A stretch of 64,000 nt of DNA, taken from Rickettsia endosymbiont of Cantharis rufa (lineage in GTDB: Bacteria; Pseudomonadota; Alphaproteobacteria; Rickettsiales; Rickettsiaceae). Within the stretch, counting starts at the first letter, position 1. Every line of letters starts with the position of its first letter. Shown in pieces: positions 51,638 through 60,381 of this stretch. The stretch covers positions 930,001-994,000 of the forward strand of contig NZ_OZ032150.1 in the NCBI RefSeq assembly GCF_964026445.1, in the 5' to 3' direction. The position numbers and the translations under genes were made by a program. The notes below the pieces were generated by a model. It saw only the letters and a list, made by a program, of their open reading frames with translations, ran no database searches and had not been told where the DNA came from.

Positions 51638-53452
51638 TTATATATGCTTTCTAAGCCATCTTTGTATTCTAGAAATTGTTACACGCATTCCTTCTTGCCT
51701 TATAGAAGTAATAGTTAATGCAATCAAAATTTTTGTCACAAAGCAATAGGTTCGTATTTTTTGAATTACATAGTTATTTTTGAAAAAAGAAATATTACTT
51801 TTTTTATAGTCTTCATTTTTATTTTCTAATAATCTTAATTGTGTAACAGCCGCTAATAACAAATTAATAGTAAACGGACTAAATTTACTTAAATAAGAAT
51901 CATTAAGAACATAAGAAGTAATATTTATTAAACCTACTGAATATTTATTTGGATCCATAAACGTATTAGTACCGCCGCTAATTCGTACTTTAGACAATTC
52001 TTTGTCTATACCGCCTATTGAGTTTTTACTAGCAATAGATATCCATAAACAACAATCTTCGCCGCTTCTTATATTTTCAGGAAATAAATTTTCTTGGAAT
52101 AACGTCCAAGTTCCCATAACTGTCGGCATTGCTATTGGACAAGTCTGTATGACTTTAGGAAAAACATTTCCACTAAAAAACCCAGAATGAACGGATTCTA
52201 TATATTTTCCTTTTTCATTTATTTTTTTATATGAAGTATGGGAAAATATAAAATTATTTTTTTCCATAAACTTTAATTGAATTTCTATTTTATCCTTATA
52301 AAACAAATCGTCCGAATCAAGGAAAGCAATATATTTTCCTATAGCATTTTTAATACCTAAGTTACGTGCAGCAGCAGGTCCTTCATTTTTTTTATGAAAA
52401 TATTTTATTCTTTTATCTTTTTTGCATATTGAAGTTAATTGTGATATATCATCAGTCGATCCATCATCTATTATAAGTATCTCAAAATTTTTGTGTGTTT
52501 GAATAAGTACACTTTCTATAGCTTCAATTACCCAATTTATTCTATTATATACCGGTATAATAACACTAACTTTAGTATCATGTAGTACTTGCTTAGCCAT
52601 AATATTTGCTAAATCACAGGCTTTATTATATGGAGTATTATTTGATAAAAAATTAGCTGTACGAATTAAAAATAAATAAGGAGAGTCTTCCATTTTAATC
52701 ATTTCTTCTTCTGTTAACTCGTGAAGAAACGATGACCATAATACATTGCATTCTTCATTATGATTTGATACTTTCTTACTACCTTGTTCTGAATGAAAGC
52801 GAGATTTAATTAGGATAGACTCGTCAAAATGAATAGGAGCAACACGGAAAATTTTAAACCATAAATCATAGTCTTGTGTTGTCGGTAAAGCTTCATTAAA
52901 TATACCGACTTCATGAAAATATTTAGCAGGAATTAATAACGAGCAACCATGTATTAACCCTCGTAATAAAGGTAATAACGAAATATTAAGTTTATTTATA
53001 GGTAGCACACTATCCGGTTTAATATAACGTAGAGAGTTTCCTTTTTCCTCAATTAATTCATAACCACCATAAATGATAGTATCTTTATTATCTAATTTAT
53101 TTAATATATTAACTTGATGCTCAATTTTGTTTGGATAATATAAATCATCGTGACTAAGCCATGAAAAATATTCCCCTTTCATGTTTTTTATACCGTAATT
53201 TAAAGCAGAACCACAACCACCATTTTCTTTATGAAAATAGCGTATTTTATCACCATATGATAACGCTACATTTTCTGTCTCTCCATTATCTTTTGAACCA
53301 TCATTAACAACAATAATTTCAATATTTTTGTAAGTTTGTGCTAAAGCACTATTTATAGCTTCTTTCATATAATTAGCCCCATTATAGACAGGTATAATAA
53401 TCGAGACTAAAGGACGGTAAATATTTAGAGATTTATCTTTTATAGTTGTCAT
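51638..53452 (-). CDS. Tandem family-2 glycosyltransferase
   Basis: A 604-residue protein with two GT-A domains. The first, about 10-240, has 'VSIIIPVYNGANYMKEAINS', 'EIIVVNDGSKDN' and the metal-binding 'FSWLSHDDLYYPNK'. The second, about 290-500, has 'VSVIIPVYNRINWVIEAIES', 'ILIIDDGSTDD' and 'KYIAFLDSDDLFYKDK'. Two active sites suggest it adds two sugars or alternates linkages when building a polysaccharide repeat. It is cytoplasmic and lies in the surface-sugar region. Full length with no decay. Confidence 0.92.
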   Translation of the reverse strand: MTTIKDKSLNIYRPLVSIIIPVYNGANYMKEAINSALAQTYKNIEIIVVNDGSKDNGETENVALSYGDKIRYFHKENGGCGSALNYGIKNMKGEYFSWLSHDDLYYPNKIEHQVNILNKLDNKDTIIYGGYELIEEKGNSLRYIKPDSVLPINKLNISLLPLLRGLIHGCSLLIPAKYFHEVGIFNEALPTTQDYDLWFKIFRVAPIHFDESILIKSRFHSEQGSKKVSNHNEECNVLWSSFLHELTEEEMIKMEDSPYLFLIRTANFLSNNTPYNKACDLANIMAKQVLHDTKVSVIIPVYNRINWVIEAIESVLIQTHKNFEILIIDDGSTDDISQLTSICKKDKRIKYFHKKNEGPAAARNLGIKNAIGKYIAFLDSDDLFYKDKIEIQLKFMEKNNFIFSHTSYKKINEKGKYIESVHSGFFSGNVFPKVIQTCPIAMPTVMGTWTLFQENLFPENIRSGEDCCLWISIASKNSIGGIDKELSKVRISGGTNTFMDPNKYSVGLINITSYVLNDSYLSKFSPFTINLLLAAVTQLRLLENKNEDYKKSNISFFKNNYVIQKIRTYCFVTKILIALTITSIRQEGMRVTISRIQRWLRKHI

Positions 53453-53492
53453 AACTTTTAAAAATAATATATAAAATGTTAGTTTTATTGTT

Positions 53493-53604
53493 GCATTGCT
53501 AACTAAAGAGAGATAGTAATAAGAAGCTCTGTGTCATCTAGTGATTTATGAACTAGATCTAGTTCCCAAGCCACGGTATGACATCTCTCTTTAGTTAGCA
53601 ATGC
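53493..53604. repeat. 112-bp palindrome with 22-bp perfect arms
   Basis: The arms 'gcattgctaactaaagagag' at 53493 and its complement ending at 53604 match over 22 bases. The interior contains a decayed RPE ('gtcatctagtgatttatgaa' and 'cccaagccacggtatgac'). It lies between the GT2 gene and the methyltransferase remnant, both on the minus strand. Confidence 0.75.
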
Positions 53605-53607
53605 CTC

Positions 53608-54509
53608 TTATTGTTTAAATTTTCTATAGAGCTTTAGAGAAATAGATTTTTCTTCTTCACTAATAATTAATTTATTTTTAAGAATTTTTATTTCTTCTAA
53701 AGCATTATTTAGCACTGTTACAGTATTATTTAATTTTATAGTTTAAATTTTTCTCTTCGCTATTTTTAAATGCCCCTCTAGTTTGCAGCAATTGTTTTAA
53801 TATATCTTGGAATTGTAAACCTAGTTTTTCTAAAAATTCCGGAATCCAAGATGAGATTGGATAGTTAGATAATTGTTTTATAGACTTTAAATCTGAGTTA
53901 CTAGATATACAGATTATAGAATTAGGGGGGATTTTTTTAGAATGTGCGTCGTTAGTTACGCCATATAATCCTTCATATAAAAATTCTTTGTTCTGATATG
54001 ATTCAAAGTCTTTTGTAGTAATCCAGTTAACTAAATGTTATATATATTCCCTTCCGGTTTATTAAAAGGTACATTTACTATTAATCGTTTTTTACATTTA
54101 AGATTGAGTGCTAGATTTAACCCATCTTCAATATGCTCAAGTGCATGTCGTGATACAACATAATCATATTCTTCTGCTTTTTTAATAAAACTAATAAATC
54201 AGATTTAGTATATTTTATATTAGATACTCCATGATCTTGTTCAGCATAAATTATAGATTCTTTACTGATATCTATTGCTATAATTTCTACTCTTAATATA
54301 TCGCTAATCATAAAAGTCCCGTGTGCTGTTCCACAACCTATATCTAAAATTTTAATCTTTTGATTTAGCATTAATGGGATATTAAGTATATCGGCTTCTA
54401 TAATTTTTTTAAAAACCTTATAGCTACTTTTATGACGAATCACTTCTAAAATATCATGAGTTTTCCCGGGAATTAATCTTGCTCCATTATTATAAATTTC
54501 TTCTAACAT
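53608..54509 (-). pseudogene. SAM-dependent methyltransferase with three frameshifts
   Basis: The first frame (54509-54117) holds the SAM-binding motif 'KIKILDIGCGTAHGTFMISD' and 'IIAIDISKESIIYAEQDHG'. Frame changes near 54190, 54040 and 53730 continue it as 'YVVSRHALEHIEDGLNLAL', 'WITTKDFESYQNKEFLYEGL', 'PPNSIICISSNSD' and a coiled-coil end 'NNALEEIKILKNKLIISEEE'. The joined product of about 300 residues looks like a sugar or O-antigen methyltransferase of the Methyltransf_11/25 kind. It sits among polysaccharide genes, so loss may have changed surface-sugar methylation. Confidence 0.8.
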
Positions 54510-54524
54510 AAATTATTTAAACTA

Positions 54525-55802
54525 TTATAACTTTAATAAATATTCGACAATGAATGCAGCAGGGTTTTCTACGGGATCAAGCATTTTTTTAAATTGATTC
54601 CTGCCACTACTATTTTCATGATAAGGTAAATAATGATTTTGCTTAATAAATTCTATATAGTTAATAATATCTTGTGGCTCATAAGCAAAATACATATATT
54701 TTTTTAATTCTTTAGAGAGAGCATTGCTATTAAATTCATTATTCCAACCATTACTTAAGTAAATTATAGGCTTATCGGCAACTACTACTTCAGCAAGAGA
54801 TGAAGTACCATCACTTATTACAATATCCGACACCATTATATCATCCAGTAACGACCTGAATGCATGCGCAGAAACAGTAACATTTTTTAGAGAATTAAAT
54901 CTACTTAATATATTATCCATATCACTTTGGCTTAAGTAATTTTTACCGACCGCATAGGTAAATAGTGTAACATGCGGTCTTATGATAAAATGAATATTAG
55001 GATGTTGTAATGCATAATTATAGAAAAAATAGTGATAATTTAAGAAAGTAGAACCTCCTTCATATAAATCTCTATTTTTAAATGATAATTCCCATCTAGG
55101 AAGCCATAAAATGGTTTCCGAGTTTGGTTTTTCTTTAATATTATAATTTCTTACTTCATAGTATGGTTGATAACCTGAAACAACAACTCTATCCTTAGGA
55201 AATTTATAATTACTAATAAAGATATCCTTTGTACTTTCTGAATCAACAAATACCGTCTCTATGAAACTTGATAACTTATCATCATCAATATTTTTTTGAT
55301 GAAAGATATGCGGACCATAGACTATATACATAATTTTTGTTTTAGTTCTTCTAAAGCTCTTATACAAATTAGCAGCCGTAAAAGGTTCTGATATATAGCC
55401 TTGAAAATTTTCGTAAGGGTTTTGCGTAAAGATAAAATCCGGCTGATAATTTTTTAGTTCAGAAATTTCACATTTTGTATTAACATTTGAATAAGAAGAA
55501 TACTTACCACATGGATATATCACATCTTGTGTATCAAATTTACTAATAAACTCGGTATCTATTCCTCCTTGAATATTGGGATGAGGATGAGGTACTATTA
55601 CAATTTTGACATCATGACCTATTTTTTTTATCTCATTATACATTGCGTATACGCCTTTGCCACCGAATGTCTCTGTACTAACAAGAAAAACTATTCTTTT
55701 ATAAGAATTTTCGTTGGAATAGCAAAAAGAAGATATAAGAGTTATTAGTAAAAAAACACTTAAAAATAAAGTGTTAAGTTTTATTAATTTAAAGAATTTC
55801 AT
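54525..55802 (-). CDS. CDP-glycerol glycerophosphotransferase-like (TagF-like) protein
   Basis: About 425 residues if started at ATG 55802 ('KFFKLIKLNTLFLSVFLLIT'), which puts a hydrophobic signal or anchor at residues 8-28; the upstream start at 55871 would overlap wecB. The body has a GT-B look: 'IVFLVSTETFGGKGVYAMYN', 'YIVYGPHIFHQKN', 'ILWLPRWELSFKNR', 'IHFIIRPHV' and the typical TagF donor-site block 'IVISDGTSSLAEVVVADKPI'. It may add polyol-phosphate or a sugar to the surface polymer; the exact reaction is inference. Last gene after wecB and capD. Confidence 0.75.
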   Translation of the reverse strand: MKFFKLIKLNTLFLSVFLLITLISSFCYSNENSYKRIVFLVSTETFGGKGVYAMYNEIKKIGHDVKIVIVPHPHPNIQGGIDTEFISKFDTQDVIYPCGKYSSYSNVNTKCEISELKNYQPDFIFTQNPYENFQGYISEPFTAANLYKSFRRTKTKIMYIVYGPHIFHQKNIDDDKLSSFIETVFVDSESTKDIFISNYKFPKDRVVVSGYQPYYEVRNYNIKEKPNSETILWLPRWELSFKNRDLYEGGSTFLNYHYFFYNYALQHPNIHFIIRPHVTLFTYAVGKNYLSQSDMDNILSRFNSLKNVTVSAHAFRSLLDDIMVSDIVISDGTSSLAEVVVADKPIIYLSNGWNNEFNSNALSKELKKYMYFAYEPQDIINYIEFIKQNHYLPYHENSSGRNQFKKMLDPVENPAAFIVEYLLKL

Positions 55803-55830
55803 GTTTTTGATATGATGATAGTGAATAGAA

Positions 55831-56964
55831 TTACTTTTTAAACCAAACCGTGCGATTAACATAATCAACATAACTTAAAACTATGCGCAATATTTTTTTC
55901 GATACAAGCCCTGCTTCGGCATAATCAGATATAATATCTTGCGTATTTTTATTATTATCGTGTTCTTCTGTAATAGCTTTCACCGATTGTAGTACCCGCT
56001 CAGCCTTAAAACCCGACATAATAAGCGTTGCGGCGTCCATACCTTCGGGACGTTCATGAGCTTCTCTAATATTTAAAGCCGGCAGATTAAGTATTGATGC
56101 TTCCTCGGTAATAGTACCACTATCGGATAAAATGCAAAATGCATTCATTTGTAGTTTTACATAATCCGTAAAACCAAAAGCCGGTAAAAATCTTATTTTA
56201 TCGCCAAGTTCTTTAAACTCATCTAAATCCTCAAGCCTTTTTTTAGTCCTTGGATGTGTTGAGAAAATTATCGGAAAATTATACTCTTTAACAAGCATTT
56301 GTAAACTATTTAATAGTTCTTTTAGATTACTCTTTACGTCGACATTTTCTTCACGATGTGAGCTAATTAAGAAATATTGTTTTGATGTAAGTGACAATTT
56401 ATCTAAAATATCAGATTTTAATATTTTAGGCATAAAGCGGTCAAGGACTTCAGGCATATGCGAACCTGATTTAAAAATAAGCTCGGCAGGTAGCCCTTCA
56501 GCAATTAAATAGCGTCTTGCATGCTCGGTTAACGTAATGTTAACGTCACTAGTATGATCGATTATTTTACGATTAATTTCCTCCGGCACTCGTTGATCGA
56601 AACAACGATTTCCTGCTTCCATATGAAAAATCGGGATCTTACGACGTTTAGCAGCAATTACCGATAAACAAGAATTAGTATCACCGTAAAATAAAATTGC
56701 ATCAGGTTTTTCTTTCTCAAGGACTATGTCAACTTTTTCAATAATAAGCCCGATAGATTTTGCCGTATTGTCTGCCGCTACTTCTAAGAAATAATCAGGT
56801 TTTCTAATTCCCATATCATCAAAAAAAACCTGATTTAACTCATAAGCATAATTTTGACCGGTGTGAACTAGTATGTGATTAGTATATTTATCAAACTCGG
56901 AAATCACGCAACATAGTTTGATAAGCTCAGGACGAGTACCGACAATCGTCATTACCTTAAGCAT
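55831..56964 (-). CDS. wecB: UDP-N-acetylglucosamine 2-epimerase (non-hydrolysing) family
   Basis: A 377-residue GT-B-fold epimerase: 'VMTIVGTRPELIKLCCVISE', 'HTGQNYAYELNQVFFDDMGI', 'GDTNSCLSVIAAKRRKIPIF', 'HMEAGNRCFDQRVPEEINRK' and 'ILSDSGTITEEASILNLPAL'. All are family hallmarks. With capD directly upstream (8-bp overlap) and the RmlD-like gene further up, it would catalyse the last 2-epimerisation in a UDP-L-QuiNAc/FucNAc-type pathway (FnlA-QnlA-QnlB logic), or simply make UDP-ManNAc. The choice is inference. Confidence 0.9.
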   Translation of the reverse strand: MLKVMTIVGTRPELIKLCCVISEFDKYTNHILVHTGQNYAYELNQVFFDDMGIRKPDYFLEVAADNTAKSIGLIIEKVDIVLEKEKPDAILFYGDTNSCLSVIAAKRRKIPIFHMEAGNRCFDQRVPEEINRKIIDHTSDVNITLTEHARRYLIAEGLPAELIFKSGSHMPEVLDRFMPKILKSDILDKLSLTSKQYFLISSHREENVDVKSNLKELLNSLQMLVKEYNFPIIFSTHPRTKKRLEDLDEFKELGDKIRFLPAFGFTDYVKLQMNAFCILSDSGTITEEASILNLPALNIREAHERPEGMDAATLIMSGFKAERVLQSVKAITEEHDNNKNTQDIISDYAEAGLVSKKILRIVLSYVDYVNRTVWFKK

Positions 56965-57982
56965 TTTTTAGCTCCTCTTGTACGTAGTCAAGAGTCAGTA
57001 ATAACTCTTTTACTTCATCTAAATTTAAACGTTTTGTATTATGCGAAGTGTAATCCTCTAAAAGCGCCACTTTCTTTTCCCCTTCAACAAAATATTTTGC
57101 ATAATTAAGATCTCGCCCGTCTATAGGAATGCGGTAATAATCGCCTAAATCTTCAGCCTTTGCCATATCTTCGGATGATACTAACGATTCATAATGCTTC
57201 TCTCCATGACGTGTACCGATAAAGCGTATTTTATTTTTGCTATCGAATATTCCTTGTAATGCTTTTGCAAGTACTTCAATCGTACTTGCGGGAGATTTTT
57301 GTACGAAAATATCACCCTGATGACCATGCTCAAACGCATATAAAACCAAATCTACGGAATCTACGAGCGACATTAAAAAACGCGTCATTGACGGTTCTGT
57401 AATGGTTAATTCCTTGCCTTGTTTTATTTGATTGATAAAAAGAGGAATTACCGACCCTCTAGAAGCCATAACATTACCGTATCTAGTAACACAAAGCACA
57501 GTCTCACCTTGCGAACGCATACGAGCTTTTGCTATTGCTAACTTTTCCATTAATGCTTTTGATAACCCCATAGCATTAATCGGATAAACTGCTTTATCAG
57601 TACTCAGTACTATAACTTTTGCTACTTTATTATTAATGGCTGCACTTAAAACATTTTCAGCACCTAAGACGTTAGTATTGATTGCTTCCATAGGATAAAA
57701 TTCGCAAGTCGGAACTTGTTTTAAAGCTGCTGCATGAAATACATAATCTACACCATGCATCGCCTCATCGATACTTTTATAATTACGCACGTCCCCAATA
57801 TAGAATTTAAGTTTTGAGTTATTCAAAGCAATACGCATATCTTCTTGCTTTTTTTCATCTCTACTGAAAATTCTAATTTCCTTAATATCTTTAATAATAT
57901 CGGATTTAAGAAAACGAGAAAGCACCGCATTACCAAACGAACCGGTACCTCCTGTAATCATTAAAGTCTTATCTACAAACAT
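56957..57982 (-). CDS. capD: UDP-GlcNAc 4,6-dehydratase/5-epimerase (CapD/FnlA-like)
   Basis: A 341-residue extended short-chain dehydrogenase: the NAD-binding 'LMITGGTGSFGNAVLSRFLK', 'SRDEKKQEDMRIAL', 'VDYVFHAAALKQVPTCEFYP' and 'VIVLSTDKAVYPINAMGLSK', where the usual Y-x3-K is replaced by 'MGLSK' as is normal in this soluble CapD/FnlA class. The C-terminal half includes 'RTRHGEKHYE'-like 'GTRHGEKHYESLVSSEDM'. It starts the conversion of UDP-GlcNAc to a 6-deoxy sugar. Full length. Confidence 0.92.
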   Translation of the reverse strand: MFVDKTLMITGGTGSFGNAVLSRFLKSDIIKDIKEIRIFSRDEKKQEDMRIALNNSKLKFYIGDVRNYKSIDEAMHGVDYVFHAAALKQVPTCEFYPMEAINTNVLGAENVLSAAINNKVAKVIVLSTDKAVYPINAMGLSKALMEKLAIAKARMRSQGETVLCVTRYGNVMASRGSVIPLFINQIKQGKELTITEPSMTRFLMSLVDSVDLVLYAFEHGHQGDIFVQKSPASTIEVLAKALQGIFDSKNKIRFIGTRHGEKHYESLVSSEDMAKAEDLGDYYRIPIDGRDLNYAKYFVEGEKKVALLEDYTSHNTKRLNLDEVKELLLTLDYVQEELKNA

Positions 57983-58017
57983 TATATATAAATACCTATT
58001 TAAAAATTATTTTGGGG

Positions 58018-58150
58018 TCATTCCCGCGAAAGCGGGAATCCAGCGTAAAGCAAAACAAATAGAGTTTTAGAAAAATCTTTTAGATCAAGATTTTTTACTT
58101 TCTCAATAAAGCTTTTAAGTACTGGATTCCTGCTTTCGCAGGAATGACAT
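58018..58150. repeat. RPE-like palindromic repeat
   Basis: The arms 'gtcattcccgcgaaagcggg' and 'cctgctttcgcaggaatgac' surround the block 'ccagcgtaaagcaaaacaaa'. It lies between capD and the RmlD-like gene within the sugar locus. Confidence 0.85.
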
Positions 58151-58172
58151 AGAGAACATTCGCAATGACAAT

Positions 58173-59027
58173 TTAGCCAAACTCATACATACGCTTTACA
58201 AGCTCACGCCAATCAGGCGGAGTATATCCCGTTACCTCATTAAAACGAGTAGCATCTAGCGACCTATCTATCACAAGTTCATCTGACGGAATAATATCGA
58301 TTTCTTTATTATATATTTCCGCTACTAATTTTAACAATTCTAACTTATTAATCGGTTTTGATGCAGCATGATAAAGCCCACGCAATTCTTTATTAGGCAA
58401 TACAAAATCCTGTACTATTCTTGCAAGTTCTACAGTTGGAAATCCTGAATAAATAGCTTTCTCAAAACCTTTCGCGTGTCCTTCTACACTTAAAAACCAG
58501 TTAATTAAACTTCTATTGCCTGCTAGCTCATGACCTATAATTGAAGTACGCAGCGTAATAGCATGCGGGTAGTCTACCTCACCAAGAAATTTAGAACGAC
58601 CGTAAAGATCATAGCAGTCAGGAAAGTCGCTTTCCTTATAATTACCTTTTTTTCCTGAAAACACACAATCAGTACCAATATGTATTAACCTGCTATCGCT
58701 AAGCTTACATAAATTAGCCAGTCTATGCGGTAATAAACTATTTACCGATAATGCTTTTAGTGGGTCATTAGCATCTGCTAATTGTTTTACAAGTCCTATA
58801 CAATTTATGACGACATCAGGATTTATTTTATTAAAGACTTCAACTAAAGAATCGTGGTTCTCTACATCTACATTTGTAATTAATTTATCTGATAAATCTT
58901 TAGAAAAATATGAACAAATGAAGGAACTTCGGGCCGTCGCATAAACATCAAGTTTACTATCTTGACCTAAAAACCTAAACACGCTATTACCGAGCATACC
59001 GGTAACACCTAAAATTAATATTTTCAT
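58173..59027 (-). CDS. RmlD-like sugar-nucleotide 4-reductase
   Basis: A 284-residue NAD(P)-dependent reductase with 'KILILGVTGMLGNSVFRFLG', 'DVVINCIGLVKQLADANDPL', 'RLIHIGTDCVFSGKKGNYKE' and the catalytic Y-x3-K in 'DLYGRSKFLGEVDYPHA'. It resembles the QnlA/WbvR reductases used with FnlA and a 2-epimerase to make UDP-L-QuiNAc. Rickettsial O-antigens are known to contain N-acetylquinovosamine, so this fits, but the product here is inferred. It is upstream of capD and wecB on the same strand. Confidence 0.88.
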   Translation of the reverse strand: MKILILGVTGMLGNSVFRFLGQDSKLDVYATARSSFICSYFSKDLSDKLITNVDVENHDSLVEVFNKINPDVVINCIGLVKQLADANDPLKALSVNSLLPHRLANLCKLSDSRLIHIGTDCVFSGKKGNYKESDFPDCYDLYGRSKFLGEVDYPHAITLRTSIIGHELAGNRSLINWFLSVEGHAKGFEKAIYSGFPTVELARIVQDFVLPNKELRGLYHAASKPINKLELLKLVAEIYNKEIDIIPSDELVIDRSLDATRFNEVTGYTPPDWRELVKRMYEFG

Positions 59028-59120
59028 GAAATATTTTATTTATTTTTCTCAAATCGGTTCTATCATAAATAATATATCTTTACAATAAGGTTTTTGCAAA
59101 GCTAGGTTCTATGAACATTC

Positions 59121-59366
59121 CTAATTGATTTTTATCTCTTCTTCTTTTCTAATAAGCTTTAATTCTCTATATAAATCAATATCTTTATATTTATCCAGTA
59201 TGATTCTTGCTTTTTCTATATTTGGATGAAAAGTCGATATTATTAATTCTAAATCGCTATACTTAATTGTTACTTTATCTCCTATTTTAAGTCTTAATTT
59301 CTGTCTTACTTTTACAGGAATAGCAAGCTTTCCATTATTATCGATATAACTTTTTTGTGCTATCAT
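59121..59366 (-). CDS. AbrB/MazE-type antitoxin-like DNA-binding protein
   Basis: An 81-residue protein with a SpoVT-AbrB swapped-hairpin domain at residues 3-47 ('QKSYIDNNGKLAIPVKVRQK', 'LRLKIGDKVTIKYSD') and a helical tail that in VapB/MazE antitoxins contacts the toxin. No PIN or MazF toxin gene follows it; the next gene downstream is the RmlD-like reductase. It is thus an orphan antitoxin or a stand-alone regulator. Confidence 0.82.
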   Translation of the reverse strand: MIAQKSYIDNNGKLAIPVKVRQKLRLKIGDKVTIKYSDLELIISTFHPNIEKARIILDKYKDIDLYRELKLIRKEEEIKIN

Positions 59367-59432
59367 AAAAAATAATTAACTTGCCATAGAAAAGGTTCCT
59401 ATTCTACGTTCTTTAGCTTTCCAACTTTCATC

Positions 59433-59675
59433 TTAGGCAAGCTCTAAGTCATATTGGTTTTGCATATTCATCCACCAGCGAGGATTAACATTAAAATACT
59501 TACCTAAACGAAGTGCTGTATCGGCGGTAATTGAACAATGATGCTTAATTATATTATTAATCCTAGTAGCAAGTACATCAATATCACAAGCAAGTTTGCT
59601 TTGACTAATCCCCATAAGTTCCATAAATTCTTCTAGTAAAATTTGTCCCGGTGGAATAGGAGGTAATTTGTTTGT
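59433..59675 (-). CDS. HigA-family antitoxin-like regulator
   Basis: The HigA/VapI pattern is clear: 'LPPIPPGQILLEEFMELMGI', 'SQSKLACDIDVLATRINNII' (helix-turn-helix), 'TADTALRLGKYFNVNPRWWM' and 'NMQNQYDLELA'. I chose ATG 59675 (MTNKLPPIPPG) because it gives the usual N-terminus; an upstream start at 59699 adds eight residues. HigB toxin normally lies just upstream, but here a palindromic repeat and ruvX are found instead, so the toxin is missing. Confidence 0.85.
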   Translation of the reverse strand, partial: TNKLPPIPPGQILLEEFMELMGISQSKLACDIDVLATRINNIIKHHCSITADTALRLGKYFNVNPRWWMNMQNQYDLELA

Positions 59676-59711
59676 CATAAATTCTTGACTTTGTTGCATT
59701 GACCGTTTTAT

Positions 59712-59844
59712 GTCATTCCCGCGTAGACGAGAATCCAGTAAAACCTATAAAAACCTGTTTTTATAGGTTTATTTTGTCAAATATGCAACTTCTATATCAA
59801 CATTGAAATTATTTTTCTGGATCCCGCTTTCGCGGAGATGGCAT
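59712..59844. repeat. RPE-like repeat with an inner hairpin
   Basis: The arms 'gtcattcccgcgtagacgag' and 'ccgctttcgcggagatggc' enclose an inner perfect hairpin AAACCTATAAAAAC/GTTTTTATAGGTTT near 59740-59771. Confidence 0.75.
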
Positions 59845-59891
59845 TGAGTAGGTTTTTCGATCCATGCAGCAACTCCTCAATTATTTCCTAA

Positions 59892-60356
59892 TTAAAATCT
59901 TTTTATAGAATCAAGTACGGTTTCAAGAATCATACTAGCAGCTACTGCATCATCGTTATTATTACGATCTTTTCTTTTCACCCCAAATGATTTAAGGAAA
60001 TTATTTGCGGCTTTGGTAGTTAATCTTTCATCTTGTAAATATATAGGCAAATTTATAGATTTTGTTAACTCTTCTGCAAATTTCATCACTATATTTGTTT
60101 GCTCCGTTACTACTCCGCTCATATCAATCGGTAGACCTATTACAACACCACAAACTTTATATTTCTGGATGATATTAAGCAAAGGAGTGATAACGACCTT
60201 TTTATTTATATCGGTTATAGTATTTAAAGGCATAGCAATACTACGTTCTTGATTAGATAATGCGATTCCTAATTTTTTGCTTCCGTAATCAATAGCTATA
60301 AGAGGAGCGTTCGGAATTAAAAGCGGATAAAATTCTTGAAGATTTTTTACGATCAT
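59892..60356 (-). CDS. ruvX: Pre-16S rRNA processing nuclease YqgF/RuvX
   Basis: A 154-residue RNase-H-fold protein that trims the 5' end of pre-16S rRNA and is also called a Holliday-junction resolvase-like protein. Motifs: '[20 protein letters not shown]', '[14 protein letters not shown]', '[19 protein letters not shown]' and '[17 protein letters not shown]', with the acidic residues in place. It is divergent from the EptA-like gene, whose longest frame overlaps its start by two bases. Confidence 0.94.
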   Translation of the reverse strand: MIVKNLQEFYPLLIPNAPLIAIDYGSKKLGIALSNQERSIAMPLNTITDINKKVVITPLLNIIQKYKVCGVVIGLPIDMSGVVTEQTNIVMKFAEELTKSINLPIYLQDERLTTKAANNFLKSFGVKRKDRNNNDDAVAASMILETVLDSIKRF

Positions 60357-60381
60357 GGTAGTTATTAAATCTATTTACATT

